Shown here: positions 35,603 through 49,584 of the stretch, piece after piece
How positions within the stretch are numbered: position 1 is the stretch's first letter
Layout: each line of letters begins with the position of its first letter
NCBI RefSeq assembly: GCF_040802235.1
Contig: NC_133161.1
Location: 146,187,121-146,251,120 of the forward strand
Direction: 5' to 3'
DNA from: Manis javanica
Lineage: Eukaryota; Chordata; Mammalia; Pholidota; Manidae
DNA: 64,000 bases
Position numbers and translations under genes: made by a program
The notes under the pieces: generated by a model
What the model saw: the letters and a program-made list of their open reading frames with translations, nothing else
Told to the model about the DNA's origin: nothing
Databases searched by the model: none

Positions 35603-38540
35603 AATGAGGTTGGGAAAGCAAATACCAGCCAGGTAATGCAGAGCCTTGCAATCCATGCTAAGTGCACACAGAAATCATCAAAGGATTTTAAAGAGAGGCA
35701 TGAGAAGATTCAAACCAGGTCTTCTGACTCTAAATTTCATTGTTTCTATCACACCAAGACTATGGAGCAACACTAATCCTACACAGCATCTTCTAGGCTC
35801 CTAAATGTCCTGGCGTTTTTCTTGGCTTGTTTTTTCCCAACTTTATGTCAATTATTGCAGTCTATTGCATGGGCTTCTCTACCTTGTTTTTGGTGCCTTT
35901 ACAAAATGGACTTAATACTAAGAGTATGATTTGAATTAATTGAGCAAATATGACCACCCTACAAATTTTATTAACCTCGGTAGTCCCCATTATAATGGTA
36001 TTTGATGGGTTTTATCTGAGTGGCTCAAGCTCTGGAAAATCCATTTACCATCACACGTAAAGTAGTGCCAGTTCAATTTATTTTCTGCAAGTCCAGACAC
36101 CTGTTGCCCTCAGCCAGACCCAGTGGTAGATAGGGAAGACCTTCAGGTATGGGCAGACTCATATCTTCTGGAGATCTTGTTCTGATACAATAAGGCTTAG
36201 GGTAGAGCCTGTGATTATGCATTTCTAACAAGCTATCAGATGATACCCTGGCTGTTTGGTTCTTGAGCCATACCTGTGTAGCAAGGACCTAAGCAAACCC
36301 TGGGACCACAGTCAGTCGCTCTGGTGTTAGACTTGCTCCAGGGGTGAGTAATTTGAATTGAGCCTACCAGTCCAGTTCTTGCTGGATGTGATTTCTGGAT
36401 TAGTCCTTCAGTTCTTCTCACTGAAACTACCCTGAACCTTGCATTGGCTTGAGTGACAACCTGTACAATTCTTTCCAGAGGGTCTTTCTGGGGGCTAGGC
36501 CCCAGCTCAGGTCCTCTTCACTAGATTCTATTTCCAATTATTAACATTGCCATGGTGTGATGGGCCTGCTGTGTGTCTTTCCTCTAAGACGGAGCCTCTT
36601 GGATGCCTTCATAAACGCTGGCTGGAAGGACTGGATGCCCTCCAAAGGGCACCTGTTTAAACCCCTGACCCTAATCCAACTTGTTTCTGGCAAGAGAGGA
36701 GGTAGAACTTATAGGAAGGATTTGATGGGGACAAGACAGGAGATAAGAAGGCTCTGGATTAATATGAAAAACTGAACACACACATCTACTTTCACCCCCT
36801 CTCAAATCACCACTGAAACCACAGTAAAGGTGTTTTTTGAAGGGAAGAAAACCCCACTAGGATAGGAAGAACATAGTATAATAATCAAAGGGTCATTCAT
36901 TTGGCAGAACTGCTAAACCCAAAAGTAGCAGTAGGGAAATCCGAGAACCAACATGAATTAATGTCTGCGTCTTCAAAGGCGCAGGGATTGGCTGCCCTGA
37001 GTCCTGGAACTGGGGCTTGGGGTGAAATTAGAATAAGGGGGTTGTGTGAATACTAAGAGAGACAGGTTTCCCACTTCATTCCATTGGCTGAGCCTACCCC
37101 TCACTCCAGGAGAAGGTTGAGTTGGAGAAGGTAAAACAGAGCGGCTCTGACCAGAGGAGGGCAGGCTCAGCGGAACAGGAGGGTGAAGTGACGAGTCATA
37201 TACTGGATGCTAAGCGCACAGACCCCCTAACCCTGTACCCACTTGACTATGTTTACTATGGAGGCAAGCAATTCAGAGACATTTCTCTGGGGAATCCTGC
37301 TCCCAGCAAATAACCAATCCAGGTCACCTCTGCTGTGAGGCTCAGACTCCAGCGTCTGTTTAGTGTGCCACTCCTGACCAACAGCAGAACAGCCAGCCAA
37401 TACTACCAGATATCTCAGGAGAGCCTCTATTATTGAAGATAGAGAACAAAACAAGAACATAAAACAAAACCTTTTCTTCATGGAAAAAATGTGAAATTTA
37501 TGAGGCTCTGAAAAGAAAGGAAGGAAAGAGAAAGACAACCTAAAATATGTTTCTTGAGAATTGTATTAAAAACCAAGATCTAGAAGGTGGTTGTCCTCAT
37601 TGCTACTGGGTATCATTGCTTGTAGGCCTCTCAAAAGATAGAGCTAGCAAGTAAACATATTTAGACTAACACATGTATATGCCCATCTCTAATTATCTCT
37701 CTACATATCTGTCAGCATCTCTATTAAGCTAAACATGAGTTCATACTGATATCTCCCACTATAATGTAGCACTATATGGTTTATCTTAGTTTCCCTCCTT
37801 TCTTACCTGGAAACTTTCACTCCAACAGTGAGAAACCTGGCTCCCACCGTCTGCCGTACATCTACGTATTTGTTCATTCCCAGTACACTTGCGTTAAAAA
37901 ACAGAATTCAAAAAAGTAAATTTGAAGATCTAGCTGGCTTTGCTAAGTGACTTACAAATCAGGCAGCCTCTCCTCTAGCAAATAGAGAGAGGCTCCACTG
38001 AGCTGCAGAGAAAGAAAGGTTTTTAAAGATAGAGAGGGAGTAGAAAAAAAAAGAAATATTAGCACAGAATCCATTGTTTGAGTCAAGGTCACCCTCCTAG
38101 GGGGAATGGTAGGAGTCTATCAGTAAATTTCATAGTGCTAACCAGAAAATTCCTTGTTGTCTGGTTACAGGTTGCATTCTTAGGGGAGCTGAAACTGCAG
38201 TTAGATTAGGTTTTAAGTCTTGGTTTGCTGACTTAGGGCCATTAGCATGAGTGACTCCATTTCTGGGCCCATGGTTCTCTTTTTAACACTTGAATAGTAG
38301 TTTTTAAATTGTTAACCCATACCTTTAAGGAAAACAATTTTACCAGCCAGAATACAAAGCTTATTTATAGGTCCATTTGTCTTTAGTCTTACAGTTTCCA
38401 GGGTTTCCAAAGTTACTTGAGTCAACACCTCTTTTTCCCCACTTGCTTCAGTGAAACTATGTCATTCATAATATAGTAGATCATTTTGTCACCGCCTGTA
38501 TTCCATCCTAGCATCCTCTGTCTTCCTAGTTGATTTTTTT
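35603..38540. other. Intergenic, no gene recognised
   Basis: This is mostly unique-looking sequence. 37900-38300 has the feel of an old LTR or DNA-transposon relic ('gagagaggctccactgagct', 'ccattagcatgagtgactcc'), but I cannot name it. No spliced coding signal or RNA gene is visible. The short open frames are unsupported. Confidence 0.4.
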
Positions 38541-38559
38541 AATGTGCATACATTAAGAT

Positions 38560-39812
38560 TCACTCTTTGCACTATAAAGTTTCATTCATTTTGACAAATG
38601 GATAGTGTCATAAACAATATATTTTTCAGGCACAAATAGTGATAAGATATAAAAGACCCTCTGAGGGTGGGCAAAGGAAGAGGTTAGGGAAGACACACAT
38701 AGTTATAACCTGTTGGCAAGGTTCCATTTTTTAAGTTAGGCAGTGGACTCATTACTAATTAGCCAATAAACAAAATAGGAAACCAGCCTCACGAACTGTT
38801 TGAATAAGCTGGGGCCCATTCACTGTGAAATATTATGCAACCATGAAAAAGAATGTACTGAATCAATACCATTTGATTTGCAGGGATTTATATAATGTAC
38901 TGAGAAAAGCAAGCTAGAGAGAAACACACATAATATAATATCATTTTTTAAAAGAAAAGCAAACCTCCTCAACCCTATGAAAACAAACAATCCAATTTTA
39001 CAAAATGGGCAAAAGATCTGAACAGATACCTCATCAAAGAAACTATGCAGATGGCAAATATGCATGTGAAAAGATGGTCATGTGTCACTGGGGAGATGCA
39101 AATTAAAACAACAACACGACACCACTACACACCCACTAGAATGGTCAAAATAAAATCCAGAACACTGACACCCACAAATGCTGGCAAGGATGGGATGCAC
39201 AGGAACTCTCATTGCTGGTGGGACTGCAAAACCGCACAGACACTTCGGAAGACAGTTTGGCTGTTTCTTACAAAGTGAAAGCTACTCTCACGATGCGATC
39301 CATCAGTCATCAGTTGTGTTCCTTGGCATGTACCCAATGAATTGAAAACCTCTGTCTATATGAAAACCTGCACATGGAGGTTTAGGGCAGCTTTATTCAT
39401 AATTACCAAAACTTGGAAGCAGCCAAGATGTCCTTCAGTAGGTGAGTGGATAAATAAACTGTAGTACATCCAGACAATGGCTTATTACTCAGTGCTAAAC
39501 AGAGTGAGCTATCGAGCCGTGGGAAGACATAGAAGAACCTCAAATGCATATTGCTGAAGTGGAAGAAGCCAATCTGAAAGGCTACTGATTGTCTAACTCC
39601 AACTATACATTTGGAAAATACATCACTATGGAAACAGTAAAACAATCAATGGCTGGGGTGTGGAAGGAAGGATGAACAGGTGGAGCCCAGGGAATTTTTA
39701 GGACAGTGACACTATTCTGCGCATCAGGTGGGGTAGGAATGATAAGGGGCACAGGGGAACTCTGTTCTTTCTGCTCAATTTTTCTGTAAACCTGACTGCT
39801 CAAAAAAAAAGG
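38560..39812 (+). mobile_element. Old L1 fragment, sense
   Basis: From about 38945 the plus strand gives diverged ORF2 C-terminal text ('gggcaaaagatctgaacaga', 'ggagatgcaaattaaaacaa', 'ggtgggactgcaaaaccgca'), followed by 'ttggaagcagccaagatgtc' and an L1M 3' UTR ending in A9 at about 39801. It has many stops and is non-functional. Confidence 0.75.
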
Positions 39813-41320
39813 CTATTGATTAAAAACCTACAAATCCTCTAATATGTGCCTTTTTACGTGTGTATGTATGAACACATGGGCACTGAGAAATCTAAGGAAG
39901 AGAACACACCTGGGTTTGGGTGATAGGATGATGGTGGGAATGAGAAGAGCTTGAAGACAACTGAACTTTGAGCAAATGCATAAACAAAAATTCAAGGTAC
40001 TGAGCCAATAAAACATCCCAGCCAAACTGGGTGGAAACAAGCCCAGAGTTGGCATATAGAAGATCTGCAACTGTATCTAAACCAGTTGCCCAGCCACATT
40101 GGTTAAGGGTTATTACGAGTTTCTAAATTTGTAAATGATATGGACTTTGTATTAAAAACAAAGCAACAACCAGCCAAACAAACAAAAAGATGGCCATTAT
40201 TCAGAAATGCCCTGTTCTGACTCCTGTATGCGTCTGTATCTTGCCATCTTTCAAGAGCCAGTTGAAGCGCCCATTTCCAGTTTCACTGATCCTATCGTCT
40301 GAAAGAAAAATGTCTCCTTTTTCTGAGTTTCTGTAACACTTCACCGGTATCCTCGGCAGGCATCTTGTTTTGTATTTGGATGTATATACGTCTGGTGCAG
40401 TGTGGGGCACTCCTGACTGGAAAAAAACCTTCTTTGAGGCATATTTGATAAGGATTTACTGAGAATGAACTCACATCCCGGAATGAGAAACATACACAAG
40501 TTCCCCCAGAGTTAACTTGCACAAAGTCGTTTTCAACATAGTAAAACCTAGTTTAGAGTAGTTCTCACAGTAATTCGGAATTCTTTTTCTACGGGAGTCT
40601 TCAGGCCACAGGAGTTCAGCCCAGGAGTTCTGGGCTCTTCTGCCCGTCCCTTCTTTCAGTTCTGCTGCTGCAGTTCCTCTGCAACCCTGCTATCCTGCCC
40701 CATCCAACCTGAGTTAAGATGTGACTTCTTGTATCAACGTCCCTATTATTAGAGGACAATTCTCCAAGCTCCTCGTCTGTAATGGCTCAACACAGCCTTT
40801 AGGCACCCAACTGCAAGACACCTTCTAACAGAAGAGGTCTGTTCACATGGACACTTCTTGAAAAGCCGACTTTCCTGGGATTGGGTTCTTCCATCCATCT
40901 GACCCCGCAGCATCCTGTCCCTGTCTCTTATCTGAGCCCTTGTGTTCCGGCCGGCCGTCCTGCAGGAATGAGGAGAATGAGAGTTTTTTCCTCTGGCAGG
41001 AAGAGTAACTCCTTGACCAGACTCTGGTTGTGCCCTCACGAATACCCTTGACTGTGGCAGGTGTTTCTGACCCGCTGGGAGGGGCACTGCCTTCACTCTC
41101 CTCTAGATTCTAAACTTCCTGGGGGCAGGAGCTGGGCATGATGTATCCTAGTACCTTCTGAACATCTAGCGAGGCAGCTCAGGGTCATCCTCCCCGTGGG
41201 TTCCTTCAGGACCAGTGTACGACGTGCTCACGAGCCGGGTATTTCACCCGATGCTCAGGATGCCATATAAACAGCTTCTGCCTTCACAGGAGCTAGTTGT
41301 CTCGTGCTGGAGGTTGGGAT
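39813..41320. other. Intergenic, no gene recognised
   Basis: I see no repeat family with confidence and no exon with splice signals. 40550-41100 is somewhat GC-richer. The 115-codon minus-strand frame at 40749-41096 has no recognisable similarity or splice context. Confidence 0.35.
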
Positions 41321-41329
41321 CAATGACAA

Positions 41330-41450
41330 AAGAGTGGCAGAGAGTCGTTAGTTGGGTTGGGTGATAGGCAATAGGGGATCCACCTACTCTTTCCTTTACA
41401 TTTCTGTGTTTGGAAGTTTTCATAATGAAAAGTGTGAAGAGGTGTAGAAT
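41330..41450 (+). repeat. Old L1 3'-end fragment
   Basis: The phrases 'gttgggtgataggcaatagg' and 'ggaagttttcataatgaaaa' are typical of L1M 3' termini. Confidence 0.45.
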
Positions 41451-41522
41451 GGGGAAAGTGCCCTAGGCAGACTGGGACTCTCTGAGAATTTTTTTTAGTG
41501 GATAAAGCAGCCAACCAGTGTT

Positions 41523-41852
41523 ATGGACTGAATGTTTATGTCCCCCCAAATTCACATCTTGAAGCCCTGATCCCCAGATGTGATAGTTTCGGAGACTGGG
41601 CCTTTGGGAGGTAAGTAGGTTTAGATGAGGTCATGAAGAGGGCACTCCATGACACTGGAGTTGGCCGTCTCTGCCACGTGAGGACAGAGCCAGAGGCGGC
41701 CTTCTGCAAGCCGGGCAGGGGGCTTTCACCAGAGCCTGACCATGCTAGAGCAACCCGATCCTGGACATGTAACCTCAAGAATTGTGAGAAATAAATGTCT
41801 GTTGCTTACATCACCCCATCTGTGTGTTTTGTTGGGGAAATTCAAGCTAAGA
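41523..41852 (+). mobile_element. ERVL-MaLR solo LTR (MLT1/MST-like)
   Basis: It starts tgttatggactgaatgttta near 41519 and ends aagctaagaca near 41854. The internal landmarks are typical of MaLR LTRs: 'gggcctttgggaggtaagta', 'ccacgtgaggacagagccag', 'cttctgcaagccgggcaggg' and AATAAA in 'gagaaataaatgtctgttgc'. The flanks agree at about 4 of 5 bases (accag/gccag), compatible with an old duplication. No internal region is present. Confidence 0.75.
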
Positions 41853-41855
41853 CAG

Positions 41856-44800
41856 CCAGTAAGTCGAACTAAGTAGAGGCTGTGGTCAGAACTGACCTTA
41901 TAATTAGATTAAGGGCTTTGTGATTTGAAGGCCCTCGAGGCAGTATCCACAGCCACCAGAGGCCTGAAAGTCACCTTTACGGGCTTAGAGGAGGGTTGGT
42001 ACCTGAAGCCCAGATGGGACTCTGATTCTCTCGTCCTCACCATTTCTAGGATTTCTGGCCCAGAGTGTGACTATACCAGAGTGTATACACCACCCGGCAT
42101 GTAGCAACAGGGAGAATGCACTGGTAGCATCCTGCCGGGCGGTGCCTCATCACTCTCACTCTAGATACATTCAAACATGCCTCAGTCTCAGAAGTGGTGG
42201 GCCGGGAAGGCATCTCAGGATAGGGAAGGAGTTTATCAGGAAAAGGATCGACATCCAAGAAGGAAACTAAGTCTTTAGGCTCCTTTGTTTTATGAATATC
42301 CTAGCTTTTTCCCAACCATTTCAACAAGTCTGATGTGGGCTCCAAAGTTTTAGTTGAGTAAGTTGTTTGCAGACTCTTGACAGTGGAGGAAAGCAGAGTA
42401 AATAAGGCTGCTATCATCTGTGGCTCAACTCAGACTTATTAAATTAGAATTACTGGGGCAAATTCCCTGGGTGACTATGACAGATGGTAAAGATTAGGAA
42501 CCACTCATTCACACCCTTTTCTTCGGTTACATTCAGGCAGCAAGCTTGTAGACCAGGAAACTTTGGTCTGTATTAAGTTTCATTTTATTTATTTGTCACT
42601 TAGCTAGATTGCTAGTTATTGTCTCTTACCCCAAACTGGAGACCTAAATCCTTCCCACCTTAGAAAATCCTGAAGGAGATTCTCCTTTCCATTCACTGAG
42701 TAGTCATCTTTAAAATGAATTCAAGATTAGGAATAATCGATTCTTCTCCCTAACCCCATAGATTCGTGCCTGAAGTATTAAAGATTCAAAGAGCACATCT
42801 GCCTCTTGTTTTCAGGGACGACAGAGTGTTGCCTATGACAACCACCAGGACATTGGAGATTTACTGCTGCAGGTTCCCTGAGCAACCCTGGCAACCATCT
42901 TTGCAGGAACTCTTCAGTGGGCAAGGGTTGTGGAGAATCTAGATCTATTGTATCTCTAGCTACCACTTGTTTCTGACTTTTCTTGGGAGACGTATGGGCC
43001 TCTGACAACCCATTCATCAGGGGCAGAGCTAAGGACTCTTTGTCTCCTTAGAGTCCCTGGGGTAAGGCCGAACAGAGAGAAGGCTTTCTTTAGAGAAAGC
43101 AGAGACAGCAGCTGCTCTGGGTATAGGCAAATGGCAGAAATTACTTCTCAGGGAGACTTGCTGCCCAGCTTCGTCTGGCACAATGGTATCAGAAAGGACT
43201 CTTTTTAAATTCTATTGTGCTTTGGGGTATTGGAGAACTAATAGCTGAATGTTTGCTCAATGACTTGTAGATTAAGTGTTTCAATATTCAAACACGCATT
43301 GTGAGCAACTTCAGGGTCCAGTGGCCAATTCCTCTGTGCTGTCAATGATTTCAGTCTACTGACCGTGTTGTTACCTGGGATGACTCTGTGTTGCATAAAC
43401 TTTGCTGGCTTTTTAGGGCTCACCTGCTAACACGGAGACCCCAGCTCTCTGCAAATCTCCCTCCCTCAATGTTCCTGGCAGCTGCATGGTTATCTAACAT
43501 CCTTCCTTCCCAGAATATCCACAGTGCTCTAGCATGAGCTGCTGCTCATGCAGATTCATACACGCGCACACATGATGCTCATACACATGTGCATGCACAC
43601 ACACATACGCACATGCCTCCCACCATGCTGCCTGGCAGGGCAGTTTCTTCTAGTAACTGTCACGGCTCTGGCGGGAACAATATACACTGCTACGTTCAGT
43701 CACTGTGCTGCAGTTTTTGCTGGAAATGGACACCTCTGCTGGCTGGCACTTCCATGCCTTTGTTCTTTCTCCTGGGAGCAGTGGGTCTTTCCCACTGAGC
43801 CTGCTGGGCATCAAAGGATCACATGGTCTATAGCAGAGCATTGAACAATTTTTCTCACTCTTTTGTGTTATACAGTCAGATTGAGGGGGTCCCAAAACAT
43901 GTTGTTTGAGCCCCAGTGTATTATAAGATAGGAAAACAGTTCTTCAGTGTCTACATAAGATTGTCTTTCCTATGAGGTCTGGATCTTCAGCTGAGGGTTT
44001 GTGGCAGTGCTGCGTTTGAGTAATAGCAGCCACACTCCATGAGTTGATCTGTACACCTGCCTGCCAGAATTTTAAAAGTTTATATAGAGGCCTTAACTGG
44101 GTCCAGCCGCATATTCGGTCCAGATGCTCTCAACAACATCTGACTTGCTCAAGGCTGTGTCCTTGGAAAGCTCCCACTGTGGGAAAAGCAGGCAGAGTGT
44201 CCATATCAAGGACGGGAGTGGGTGAGAAGCCTCTGCTTGCCTGGGTTCAGGCTGAGGGACAACTAATGGTCATGTGCTCCTCATTACCCCCTCGAACAAA
44301 CAGGGAACTAAGTGAACACACAGTAGCTGTAAACAGTCAGCCCGTGAGACCACCTCCCAAATGAGACTGCATCTGACAGCCCTTGAGGTCTATCAACAAG
44401 GGATAGACAAGAAGTAAGCAGACGCTGCTGCCAGTGAACCAGCTGAGCTTTTTATAACCACGAGGGATTCTTCCAAGACTCCAGGGCAAGGTTGCTGGTT
44501 TTCCCAGAGTCAGTGAGATCAGCTATACGGTCTACTTAAGTCATTGCATGTGAAGTGGGGTTTGAACCTTCGAGAGCTCATGTTCAATAAAATTGATGAA
44601 TGCAAATGGGGAGAAATTTTACTTCTTCCTCCTGTGAAAGGCTCTGTCTCTGAGATACACTCCTTTCCCCCTGAAGTGTGTTCTTTATAGAAATAAGATG
44701 GATTCTCATTCTGTATTCTACAGGTCGAAAGTAGCTCCGACTTTATTCCTCCCCACTGTCTTCTTGCAAAGACACTCGGTGCTTTTAGGAAACACTTAAT

Positions 44801-44880
44801 AACATTTTTTTTAACCCTCTTTATTGATGTCCTTTTCCTTGGGTCTCCCTTGGTAGAGAATTTCTTCCTGATGAGTTTTT
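41856..44880. other. Intergenic, no gene recognised
   Basis: Unique-looking sequence with a degenerate CA-rich patch at about 43555-43620. I see no coding exon with convincing splice sites, no RNA gene and no clear repeat family. The modest open frames at 43548-43844 and 44044-44364 have no recognisable product. Confidence 0.35.
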
Positions 44881-44884
44881 AGTT

Positions 44885-47450
44885 AAAAAACTTTTAACAC
44901 CTTTATTGAGATATAATTCACAACCATAAAAGTGACCTATTTGAAGTGTACAACGTAAAGGTTTTGGTACATTCCCAGACTTCTGCAATCATCAGGGTCT
45001 AAGTTTCAAATATTTTTATCACACTGAAGGGAAATGCTGTATTCATCAGCAAGCACACACTATTCTTCCCTACTTCCCAACCCTGCCAGTCCTCAGCAAC
45101 CACTAGTCTACTTTCTGTTTCTATGGATTTGCTTATTCTGGACACTTCACATATATGGAATCATATGTTATGTGACCTTTGTGTCTGACTTCTTCCACTT
45201 AGCGTGTTTTCAAGGTTCATCCATGTTGTAGCATGCATCAGTACTTCATTTATTTTTATTGCTGCATAATAACGCATTTTATGGATATATTACATTTTCT
45301 TTGCCCATCATCAGTTGATACACATTTGGGGTTGTTTTTGCTTTTTGGCTTTTGTGAATAATGCTGCTGTTAACACCCATATAAGTTTTTTTTTTTAGGA
45401 ATACCTTTTTACTTCTCTTGGGGTACATACCCAGAAGGGTAACTGCTGGGTCATATGGTAAATCCATGTTTGACTTCTCGAAGAACTGCAAAAGCATTTT
45501 TTCCCAAGTGGCTGTACCATTTTACATTCCCACTGGCAGTGTATGAAGGTTCCAATTTCTGTACATCCTCACCAGCTCTTGTCTGTCTTTTATTTTAGCC
45601 ATCCTAGTGTACGTGAAACAGTATCTCACTTTGTTTTTGATGTGCATTTCCCTAACGACTAAAGGTACTGAGTATATTTTCATGTGCCAATTGGCCACTT
45701 GTGTATATTCCTTGAAGAATTATCTGTTAAACTCTTCTACCTACTTTTAATTCGTGTCATTTGTCTTTTTATTATTAAGTTGTAAGTGGTCTTCACATGT
45801 CCTGGATACAGTCTTTATGAGACACATGCTTTGCAGATATTTTCTCTCATTTGGTAAGCTGTCTTCACTTTCTTGATGGTATTGTTTGCAGCACAGAATT
45901 TCTTATTGTTTATTATTATTAAGATTTTTATTTCACTGCGGCCAATTTGTCTATTGTTTATTTTGCCTGTGGCTCTTTTGGTGCCGTAGCTATGAAACCA
46001 TTGCCCAATCCAAAGTCATGTAGATTTACTCCTACATTTTCTTCTAAGAGTTTTACAGTTTTAGCTTTCATATTTACCTTTCATATTTCATATTAATTCA
46101 AATCCATTTTGAGTTAAATTTTGTGTATGGCATGAGGTAGGAGCTTTATTCTTTCACGTGTGGATAACTAACTGTCCCATCAACATTTGTTGAAAAGACC
46201 ATTCTTTCCCCCATTGAATTGTCTTGGTATCCTTGTCAAAAATCAACTGACCATAAATTTAAGGGTTACTTTGTACTCTTCTAGCCCATTGACCTATATG
46301 AGTTTATGCTAGTACCACACTGTCTTGATTACTGTAGCTTTGTAGAATGTTTTGAAATAGGAAAATATGGGCCCTCCAATTTTGTTCTTTTTAAATATTG
46401 TTTTAGTTGTTTTCATGTGAGTTTTAGGATCAACTTGGACATTTTTGAAAACAAAATCAGTTAGGATTTTTATAGGGATTGCATTGAATCTGCAGATCAA
46501 TTTGACAAGTATTGTCATCTTAATATTATGCCTTTCAGCATGGGATATCTTTCCATTTATTTAGGTCTTCTTTCAACAGTGTTTTATTGTTTTCAATGTA
46601 CAAGTCTTGAATTTCTTCTGCCAAATGTATATCTATGTATTTTATTTCTTTGGATGTTATTGTCAATGGAATTGTTTTCTTAATTTCATTTTCAGAATTT
46701 TCATTGCTGGTGTATAGAAATATAGTTGATATTTGTCTTTAGTTTTATAGTTTGCAACCTTGCTAAACTATTTATTAATTCAAGTGTTTCTTTTGTGGAT
46801 TCCTTAGGATTTGTTGTATTGAAGATCATGTCAGCTGCAAATACAGATAGTTTCACTTCTTCCTTTCCAATTTGATGCCTTTTATTTCTTTTCTTTATTA
46901 AGGTATCATTGATATACAATTTATGAAGGTTTCACATGAGCAACAACATTGTGGTTACTACATTCACCCATATTATCAAGTACCCCCCGCACCGCATTGC
47001 TGTCACTGTCCATCAGTGTAGTGAGATATATAGAGTCACTACTTGTCTTCTCTGTGTTATACTGCCTTTCCTGTGACCCCACCTACATTATGTGTGCTAA
47101 TCATAATGCCCCTTAATCCCCTTCTCCCTCCCTCCCCACCCGCCCTTCCCCACCCCTCTCCTTTGGTCACCGCTAGTCCCTTCTTGGAGTCTGTGAGTCT
47201 GCTGCTGTTTTGTTCCTTCAGTTTTGCTTTGTTCTTATACTGCACAAAAGAGTGAAATCATTTGGTACTTGTCTTTCTCCGCCTGGCTTATTTCACTGAG
47301 CATAATACCCTCTAGCTCCATCCATGTTGCTGCAAATGGTAGGATTTGTTTACTTCTTACCTTTTATTTCTTTTTTTTTTTTGCCAAATCCCCCTTTCAA
47401 GAACCTCTGATACAATATTAAATAGAAGTGGCAACACAGAAGAGTTTTAA
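44885..47450 (-). mobile_element. Old L1 (3' UTR plus ORF2 part), antisense, host of a nested L1
   Basis: The minus strand reads L1 from right to left. ORF2-like text occurs at 47450-45280 (for example FFEKSNMDLPYDPAVTLLGM at about 45480), then a 3' UTR ending near 44890 in sequence complementary to an L1M tail. It is split by a younger L1 at 46893-47359; the text on either side (ending ccttttatttctttt, resuming at 'gccaaatc') is contiguous in L1. Confidence 0.8.
46878..47374 (-). mobile_element. Younger 5'-truncated L1 nested in the older L1, with TSDs
   Basis: The insert 46893-47359 is the reverse complement of the L1 3' end at about 16050-16520, including the G-rich tract (C-rich here, at about 47115-47160). 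Identical 15-bp repeats ccttttatttctttt flank it (46878-46892 and 47360-47374). It is in the same orientation as its host element. Confidence 0.88.
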
Positions 47451-48059
47451 AAGCCTTTAGTTTACCTGGAGACCTGGTTAGAAAGAGTCTAATAGATAAC
47501 GGTGGTGAAGAAATAGAGCCAATGACTTCCTACTTGTCCAGGGGGCAGAATGAGATCAAACTACCTCTTTGGGGAAACTATTTTTAGCTTTTATGGAGCC
47601 TTGGGGTCATGTTTTAACAGCAGTTGGGAGTTTTCCATCTTTCCTGTCCCTTGTAACAAAGTCAGAATAGAATCTTTGCCAGCTCCCGTTCCCCGGCCCT
47701 TCTGCTGCTCGGAGGGCCGGAGTTCTGAGCTGGGCTAACTGCTCCGTCTCTAGAGGGCGCAAACCCTTCACTTTTCTCTCCGCTTCTCCAGCAGTGCCTT
47801 GGGATCCCCACATTTCTCCAACACCAAGTGCTCAGACCGAAGTTAGGTTTTGGACGACAGTCCTAGAGTGTTAGTCATGTCTGCCTGAACTTTCAGAGGA
47901 GAGAGTAAATGCTTTAGGATAAAGCATTTATTTTTGTTTTATTTTTGCCAATATATGCTCAATGCTATGAGGCACCAGCACTGTGTTAGGTTCTGGACAT
48001 ATGGAGAAATTAAGAAAAGTGATGAAGAAACGCATATAAGAAATCCTTGGACTCAATTT

Positions 48060-48490
48060 AATGGGGAGACATTCATTCATTTAAGAAATATTTATTGAGT
48101 ACTTATTGTGTCCCAGGCACAGCATGAAGTACTGAATATCGAGTACTGAACTAAACAGATGAGGTTTCTGCCTAACTATTGCAGGGGATGGTAATCTAAT
48201 CAGACAGAGAGACATACATGTAATGTAAGTTAGATTGTTAAAAAATGCCACAATCAATTCATCATCATCATGTTGGCAGTCATTTATAGACCACCAGTTA
48301 GAGGGGAGACACTATTTTAAGTACTTTATATGTACTGATTTATTCAAGTAGCCCAACACTCCTGTGAAATCGATGTTATTATTATTATACCTGTTTTACA
48401 GTTGAAGAACTGAGGCCCAGAGAGGTTGATTAGTTTTCTTAAGATCACAGAGCTAGTAAGTTGTGGAGCCAGGATTTGAACCCTGGTAAT
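48060..48490 (-). repeat. MIR SINE relics
   Basis: 48060-48150 ('gagtacttattgtgtcccag') and 48290-48480 ('ctgttttacagttgaagaac', 'aggcccagagaggttgatta', 'gccaggatttgaaccctggt') are MIR segments in reverse orientation. Confidence 0.65.
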
Positions 48491-48649
48491 CTGGCCCCAA
48501 AGCCTGCTCTCTCAATAGACAAAATGCTTGGGAGACCCAGAAAAAAACAACAACTGTGACTAATTTTTACAGCAATTGTGAAAATTTTGGGCTGAGCTAT
48601 ACCTTAAATGAGTAGTAGAATTTCAAACAACAGATGGCTGAGCTTTAAG

Positions 48650-48760
48650 GGTATTTCAAACACAAGGAAAAGCAGGTGCAAAGGTTAAGGAGAATGTGTG
48701 GAGTGTACCTTGATAATAAAGGAGCCTGCAGCAGTTCTGGGTGGAAGGGTTGGGTGGGAC
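48650..48760 (+). repeat. Old L2-like fragment
   Basis: The phrase 'aaagcaggtgcaaaggttaa' is shared in style with the elements at 2450 and 60620. It is short and diverged. Confidence 0.3.
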
Positions 48761-49584
48761 TGTAAAAGAGGCTGGGGCGGTGTTGCCAAGGAGTTTGGAC
48801 CCTCTGCTCCAAGAGTTGGGACTTTGCTGAACAATGAATCCATAAATACTTGATGCTTGGAAATCACTGGGAAAAAAAATCACTAGAGAAATCAGAGCTG
48901 TTATTAAAGTTGGTGTGGAGTGTAGGGGGAGAGTGTTTGACACCTTCTTCGGTCTCCACGTCCAGTTTTTATCACAATGGACTCACCTTGGAGTTTGGAG
49001 TTGGGGCAGGGCCTGCCAGAGCTCAAACCCTCCTACCCTTCCTCATCGTACCCTCCCCTTAATTTTTAGTTACCCCTACATTGAGTTAAAACTTAACATC
49101 AATGGTATCATCTTAACTAAGAATAAAAAGAAATTAAGAAATTAGGGCATTTTACTTTTATTTTGAAAAATAGACTTAAAACTACATACGAGTGCTTAGT
49201 TTCTTAAAAGCAGATTATTGCATGATATAAAAGGTATTCATCTGAATATCATTAGTAATTTTTCACATATGTAAGTTTAAATACATTTTAGAAGAAGATA
49301 ATGCCACCCGGATTGAATTTTTGTTTCTCACAGAGCACCCATGGAGTCCTCACAGAACGCTTGCATTCTGCAGAAAGTTTGGGAGTGCACACAATTTCTC
49401 AAACAGATTGTTGCATAGCAATGATGTAAATATTTTAGTATATTTTTAACATATTTACTTTAAATACATTTTAGAAGAAAAAAATCACTGGTATCTTAAA
49501 AAACAACAGACCACAGACATTAGTATAAGCTAAAGTTTGGAAAGACAAATGGCTTCAGAGATTGAAAAACACATATTTGCTTCT

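Noticed and set aside
43548-43620. Alternating CA/TG-rich stretch that might be a satellite or CRISPR-like array
   Set aside because: A degenerate dinucleotide-type simple sequence without unit-spacer structure; CRISPR arrays do not occur in animal genomes.
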